This document shows positions 60,325 to 64,000 of a stretch of 64,000 nucleotides of DNA, one piece after another. The stretch lies in NCBI GenBank assembly GCA_036383515.1, contig DASVOE010000095.1, positions 1 to 64,000 of the forward strand, written 5' to 3'. Numbering within the stretch: position 1 is the first letter of the stretch; each line of letters starts with the position of its first letter. The translations under genes were made by a program, and so were the position numbers. Source of the stretch: CADEDV01 sp036383515 (GTDB lineage Bacteria > Bacteroidota > Bacteroidia > Chitinophagales > Chitinophagaceae). The notes beneath the pieces are model-generated. The model did no database searches, was not told the origin of the DNA, and saw only the letters and a program-made list of their open reading frames with translations.

Positions 60325-61275
60325 TTAAGACACAGCAAGTTTGCTCATCTCCCATTCTTTTCTTCCCAATCCTGCAAACACATGTCTTTCGCTGTGATAG
60401 GAAGAACGAACCAGCGGACCGCTTTCTACATAATCAAGCCCTAGTTCATACCCGATCTCCCGGTATTCAGCAAACTCATCAGGGTGAACAAAGCGATGAA
60501 CGGGTAAATGTTTTTTTGTTGGCTGCAGGTATTGACCAATAGTGATCACATCACATCCATTGGCATGAAGATCTTTTATCGTTTGTATTACTTCGTCTTT
60601 TGTTTCACCCAACCCGAGCATGATGCCGCTCTTCGTTCTTATGCCGCCCTCCTTGAGTGTTCTTATTACTTCCATGCTTCTCCAGTATTTTGCCTGGATA
60701 CGAACCTGCCGGGTCAATCGCTCCACCGTTTCAATATTATGAGAGACTACTTCGGGTGCAGCTTCAATGATCGGTTGTATATCTTCTTTCTTTCCTTTGA
60801 AATCGGGTATCAATGTTTCTAAGGTAGTATCAGGATTTAAAGCTTTCACGGCTTTGATGGTATTGTACCAGATGGCAGCACCACCATCTTTCAATTCATC
60901 CCTGTCAACTGAAGTGATCACCGCATGTTTTACTTTCATTAAATGAATGGCTTCAGCCACCCGCTGTGGCTCATCCCAATCCACAGGTTCAGGTCGTCCT
61001 GTGGCCACTGCACAAAAGCCACAACTGCGTGTGCAGGTATTCCCCAATATCATAAAGGTGGCAGTGCCGGCACCCCAGCACTCACCCATATTAGGGCAAT
61101 TACCGCTTTCACAAATTGTATGAAGTTTATGGCTGTCCACCAACTGACGGACATGCTTATAGCTTTCGCCAATAGGAAGTTTGACTCTCAACCAATCGGG
61201 CTTTTTGACCCTGCCTGGCAGCAGACTGGCTTCCGTTTCTTTTTCGCTTGACTGTACTACGGGAAGTTCGATCAT
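60325..61275 (-). CDS. lipA: Lipoyl synthase
   Basis: A 316-residue radical-SAM enzyme. The auxiliary iron-sulfur cluster is held by Cys55, Cys60 and Cys66 (TICESGNCPNMGEC) and by the Ser of the C-terminal RSSYHSE. The radical-SAM cluster is held by Cys81, Cys85 and Cys88 (CTRSCGFC). It inserts two sulfur atoms into octanoyl groups on lipoyl domains. Full length and typical. It lies 57 bp upstream of the T9SS cargo gene and 15 bp downstream of a membrane-protein gene on the same strand. The partner octanoyltransferase LipB is not in the window. Confidence 0.96.
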   Translation of the reverse strand: MIELPVVQSSEKETEASLLPGRVKKPDWLRVKLPIGESYKHVRQLVDSHKLHTICESGNCPNMGECWGAGTATFMILGNTCTRSCGFCAVATGRPEPVDWDEPQRVAEAIHLMKVKHAVITSVDRDELKDGGAAIWYNTIKAVKALNPDTTLETLIPDFKGKKEDIQPIIEAAPEVVSHNIETVERLTRQVRIQAKYWRSMEVIRTLKEGGIRTKSGIMLGLGETKDEVIQTIKDLHANGCDVITIGQYLQPTKKHLPVHRFVHPDEFAEYREIGYELGLDYVESGPLVRSSYHSERHVFAGLGRKEWEMSKLAVS

Positions 61276-61290
61276 TCTGCAAAAATAAGC

Positions 61291-62091
61291 TTATGATTTC
61301 CGCCGGCCAAACAGCACGGCGATATAGCCCTGAAAGAAAAGGCTTTTATCTTTTTGTAATAACATGATAGGCACTTTTGAACCGTATGCTTCGAGTGTCA
61401 TGCCGATCTCAAGACCAGATACCACTTCATTGAAACGGCCATAGTCAAACCGCATAGCTACTTTGGCAAAAGCGCCGGGCCGCATTTTTATTTCGCTCCA
61501 GCCTTTACCAAATCCTGCACCGCCGGTAATACTGGGGCCAAGGAATAAAGCGCTATCGGCATCCGTGTATTTAATGGCCTTATTTTCACCAGTGCCCGGG
61601 TCTTCTACATTAAGATAATATGGTCTCAGCAACCCAATAGAGATGCCCGCATTATAAACAGCCGTCACTGCTACTCCATTCTTATTTCCTTTTTGTCCTA
61701 AGATATATTGCTGGCCAAATCCCAACGTGACAGGATAAAAATAATTTCGCTTACCATAAATAAAGGGGTTCCCAAAAAGAAAACCCCCACCCAATAATTT
61801 TTCTTCTTTTGGACTTTTTGTTTCGGTGATGTCAATACGATAAATATTTGTCTTGCGATTCGATTTCATTACTCCGAGCTCATAAAAAATACCGTAACCG
61901 TTGGTTTTGGCCTGGATACCAAAAATGCTTTGTTTACGGAATACAAGAATGCCTTCTTCGGATTGTTTGATTTTAGTATTGATCTTTTGACGACGGGCTT
62001 CTTTACGATCTGCTTTCGAATTAGTAGAATCCTGGGCTGCTGAAGCAATGGTTATTGTTGCAATAATTACCAGTAGGCTTAATTTCTTCAC
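61291..62091 (-). CDS. Putative outer-membrane protein of unknown function
   Basis: A 266-residue protein with signal peptide (LSLLVIIATITIASAAQ). A basic Lys/Arg-rich linker (about 25-45, KADRKEARRQKINTKIKQS) is followed by about ten amphipathic strands that end at glycines and aromatics (YGIFYELGVMKSN, FYPVTLGFGQQYILG, GVAVTAVYNAGISIG), as in small beta-barrels. It ends with FFQGYIAVLFGRRKS, typical of outer-membrane barrels. No family name is known to me. It may share a transcript with lipA, 15 bp downstream. Confidence 0.65.
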   Translation of the reverse strand: MKKLSLLVIIATITIASAAQDSTNSKADRKEARRQKINTKIKQSEEGILVFRKQSIFGIQAKTNGYGIFYELGVMKSNRKTNIYRIDITETKSPKEEKLLGGGFLFGNPFIYGKRNYFYPVTLGFGQQYILGQKGNKNGVAVTAVYNAGISIGLLRPYYLNVEDPGTGENKAIKYTDADSALFLGPSITGGAGFGKGWSEIKMRPGAFAKVAMRFDYGRFNEVVSGLEIGMTLEAYGSKVPIMLLQKDKSLFFQGYIAVLFGRRKS

Positions 62092-62227
62092 ACGAACAAT
62101 ATTTGATGAATGATAGGAACGTAAAAAAAGACCAGGAGGTTGTTACATTAGCTATTGGAATGAACAAATTTCTCTTTTTCTCTTTTTAACGTTTGGCGAT
62201 AACGTAAATTTAGGGCAAAAATTGATA

Positions 62228-62641
62228 ATGACATCTACAGTTATTTACAACAGCGACCTGAGAACGACCTGTACCCATTTGAACAGCGGTAACCATTTTG
62301 AAACGGATGCCCCTACTGATAACAATGGAAAGGGAGAACGGTTCTCTCCTACTGATCTGCTGGCCACTTCACTTGGCACCTGCATGCTAACGGTAATGGG
62401 TATCAAAGCAAGAACGATGGGTTTTGATCTGAACGATATAAAAATAGAAGTGTTGAAGATCATGAAAGCCGATCCCAGGCGGGTTAGTGGGATAGAATTA
62501 ACAGTTCATATACCTGAAGCACTTAAAAATATAGATGAGAAAACAAAAGCGACCCTCAAACATACCGGCAATACCTGCCCGGTGATAAAAAGTATTCATC
62601 CCGATATTGATGTAAAAGTGGATTGGGGTAGCTGGAGTTGA
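62228..62641 (+). CDS. OsmC-family peroxiredoxin-like protein
   Basis: A 137-residue OsmC/Ohr fold protein. Its two redox cysteines are Cys52 in TSLGTCMLTVMGI and Cys117 in HTGNTCPVIKSIHPD. Sequence starts TSTVIYNSDLRTTC and has FSPTDLLATSLG, the usual OsmC features. It reduces organic or fatty-acid hydroperoxides with a thiol partner. A TTG six bases upstream is in frame, but the ATG at 62228 gives the normal start. It lies three bases from the stop of the convergent DUF2851 gene. Confidence 0.9.
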   Translation: MTSTVIYNSDLRTTCTHLNSGNHFETDAPTDNNGKGERFSPTDLLATSLGTCMLTVMGIKARTMGFDLNDIKIEVLKIMKADPRRVSGIELTVHIPEALKNIDEKTKATLKHTGNTCPVIKSIHPDIDVKVDWGSWS

Positions 62642-62644
62642 TGA

Positions 62645-63907
62645 TTATGCGTTCATCCCTTTCAGTAATGAATTTCCGACTACACATTCGAGGCATCTTT
62701 TTTTAGTGCAGTATTCGTTCTTTAATTCAATCAATGCCTGCGAATCAAATGCGGTTTCATTTTTGATACCCAGTTCCTGAAATCCTTTGGTAATAACATT
62801 CTTTTCTGCTGAAGTTTCACCGAGCCATTGTAAGGCTTTGTCCTTATACTTTTGTTCGCCGTGGTAACTGCCATAGGCAAATAAGACTGGTGCTATCGTA
62901 TTGATAATAATATTATCGATCATCACCTCTCCAAGCTTTTTCTTTTTATATGGCGATGTTTCATCAAACCGGTAATGATAATGCCAGTAATCGTTGGCCG
63001 TTACATCAAACCAACGCTTAACATCCTTTACAGAACCGGCTTCTTTAATTTTAGAAAATAAATGTGCTGATTCGTGAACGAGCATAGCCAGTTGGGCCAA
63101 CCGGACAGTTGGAAAATTTCCCGGTCTCATTCTAAGAAAATGAAGCGGCAGATGAATGGGATGGAGACCATGTTTACTTTCCTGGAATTTATATTCCTTT
63201 TGCAGTAGTTGCGGATAATCTTCTTCAGCAGCTTCTTTCAGTAAACCTGCCTGGCCCAATAACAGGGCTTCAATTTGGTGGACCTGGTATTTTTGTTTTG
63301 CTAAAATATTGATGGGTATTGAACGGGCTACTGATTCAAAAGCATCTGCATTTACTTTCATTCCAAAATTGCGGGCTAGCAGCCACCAGAAAGTTTCTTC
63401 CCAATGATAATTGTTTTGCTGCAAAAAAGTTTCTATCGTCTTTGCTTTTCTTAATAGTCGTTCAGCCAGTAATCTTTCCTGCCAGCTTTTCCAGGTGATG
63501 TCTTTAATTGATGTAATATTTTTTTCACAGGGTATAAAACCAGTGGTTTGCATCAGCTCATTATATCGGTGCAATAAAAGCCTGGATACACGGCTTTTTA
63601 ATTCCAGCACCGGAACAGCATTCCTGGTTTCATCATCTTCCCACACCACATGCAGGATCACATTCTTATAATTTTTATCTGAATGATGCTTATGTTTTTT
63701 CCAGTCAGCCGTTTTAACATGAAGCTCTATGGTGCCCGCCCAGGTTGTTGTTCCGATCTTAATCTTTGCATTGGTAAAATCGGGTCCCTGGTTTGTATTG
63801 TAGTGGCCTGGCAATAAAACCTGGATGGCTTCGCCATCTAAAGTGCTAAGTGCATTCCTGTTAAAATACTGGAATTGCCAGATGAATTGCAGCAGTCGTT
63901 CGGTCAT
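62645..63907 (-). CDS. DUF2851 family protein
   Basis: A 420-residue soluble protein. Family blocks are LLQFIWQFQYFNRNALSTLDG (about 5-25), GHYNTNQGPDFTNAKIKIG (about 34-52) and WAGTIELHVKTADW (about 56-69), followed by a long helical region. A short cysteine cluster (YCTKKRCLECVVGN, C-x4-C-x2-C) near the C-terminus could bind metal. The family is widespread in Bacteroidota and of unknown function. A GPDF-N-A motif and IELHVK near the start resemble a nuclease-like core, but this is only an impression. It reads outward from near the right window edge. Confidence 0.85.
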   Translation of the reverse strand: MTERLLQFIWQFQYFNRNALSTLDGEAIQVLLPGHYNTNQGPDFTNAKIKIGTTTWAGTIELHVKTADWKKHKHHSDKNYKNVILHVVWEDDETRNAVPVLELKSRVSRLLLHRYNELMQTTGFIPCEKNITSIKDITWKSWQERLLAERLLRKAKTIETFLQQNNYHWEETFWWLLARNFGMKVNADAFESVARSIPINILAKQKYQVHQIEALLLGQAGLLKEAAEEDYPQLLQKEYKFQESKHGLHPIHLPLHFLRMRPGNFPTVRLAQLAMLVHESAHLFSKIKEAGSVKDVKRWFDVTANDYWHYHYRFDETSPYKKKKLGEVMIDNIIINTIAPVLFAYGSYHGEQKYKDKALQWLGETSAEKNVITKGFQELGIKNETAFDSQALIELKNEYCTKKRCLECVVGNSLLKGMNA

Positions 63908-64000
63908 GGATAAGGTTTACGAGTTGAAAAGTTAATAAGAATTTTAAACTCTTCCAACGCAAACAAATTATGGTAGTGTACCAGTTTGAATTTTTCACGC

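Overview
The window looks like a chromosomal segment of a Bacteroidota bacterium, most probably family Chitinophagaceae. The signs are: TAnnTTTG-type -7 promoter boxes with no Shine-Dalgarno sites, a GLPGLI-family protein next to a beta-barrel receptor, a T9SS type B (gliding-motility) C-terminal domain, PafA phosphatase, DUF2851, DUF1835 and DUF6249 proteins, and topoisomerase IV genes in a methyltransferase/DUF1835 operon. No rRNA, tRNA, CRISPR array or prophage was found. The genus is not determined.

Layout. 1-5.7 kb: the 5' two thirds of thrA (reverse strand) behind a Thr/Ile-rich leader peptide, then peptidoglycan-sugar recycling (murQ plus an amino-sugar kinase) diverging from an S41 protease. 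5.9-9.2 kb: ECF sigma/anti-sigma pair, cystathionine beta-synthase, and a 630-bp non-coding stretch that looks like a long structured RNA. 9.3-16.1 kb: BtuF-like protein, a possible kinase-fold protein, class II aldolase and a sulfur block (cysE, cysM, rhodanese). This block has been invaded by a RAYT-like transposase whose 33-nt palindromes flank it, with a tandem copy of the cysM 3' end. 16.3-25.2 kb: small accessory genes (VOC, DUF1801, a VOC pseudogene, RibD-like, HAD, lipoproteins, GH16, bestrophin, a cytochrome-like lipoprotein). This is the least conserved part and contains a ~1-kb patch bounded by diverged direct repeats. 25.2-30.5 kb: S9 peptidase, a REPIN-like element, accD, smpB. 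30.5-37.2 kb: a reverse operon parE - TylF-type methyltransferase - DUF1835 protein - Y1 transposase - parC. 37.6-41.7 kb: pafA, a secreted unknown, acyl-CoA-binding protein, TPR protein. 41.8-56.6 kb: storage-glucan metabolism: glgB, receptor/GLPGLI pair, SusA-like amylase, SLC45-like transporter, glgC, glgA, then a divergent sugar symporter and a ROK glucokinase. 56.7-64 kb: DUF4382 lipoprotein, phosphodiester glycosidase, lectin/PKD T9SS cargo, lipA, a membrane protein, OsmC and DUF2851.

How the genes work together. The glg block can import maltodextrin or glucose, cleave it, phosphorylate glucose and build glycogen. Its branching enzyme, however, has an in-frame TAA after codon 17 of the natural reading frame. 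The sulfur block makes cysteine (CysE/CysM) and cystathionine (CBS), and ThrA supplies homoserine. Two different single-strand (HUH/Y1) transposases, each beside its own kind of small palindrome, are the main source of structural novelty.

The best leads are the ThrL-like leader with its stop codon in a hairpin loop, the RAYT-palindrome-cysM duplication, the ~360-nt candidate RNA at 8829-9190, and the interrupted glgB.
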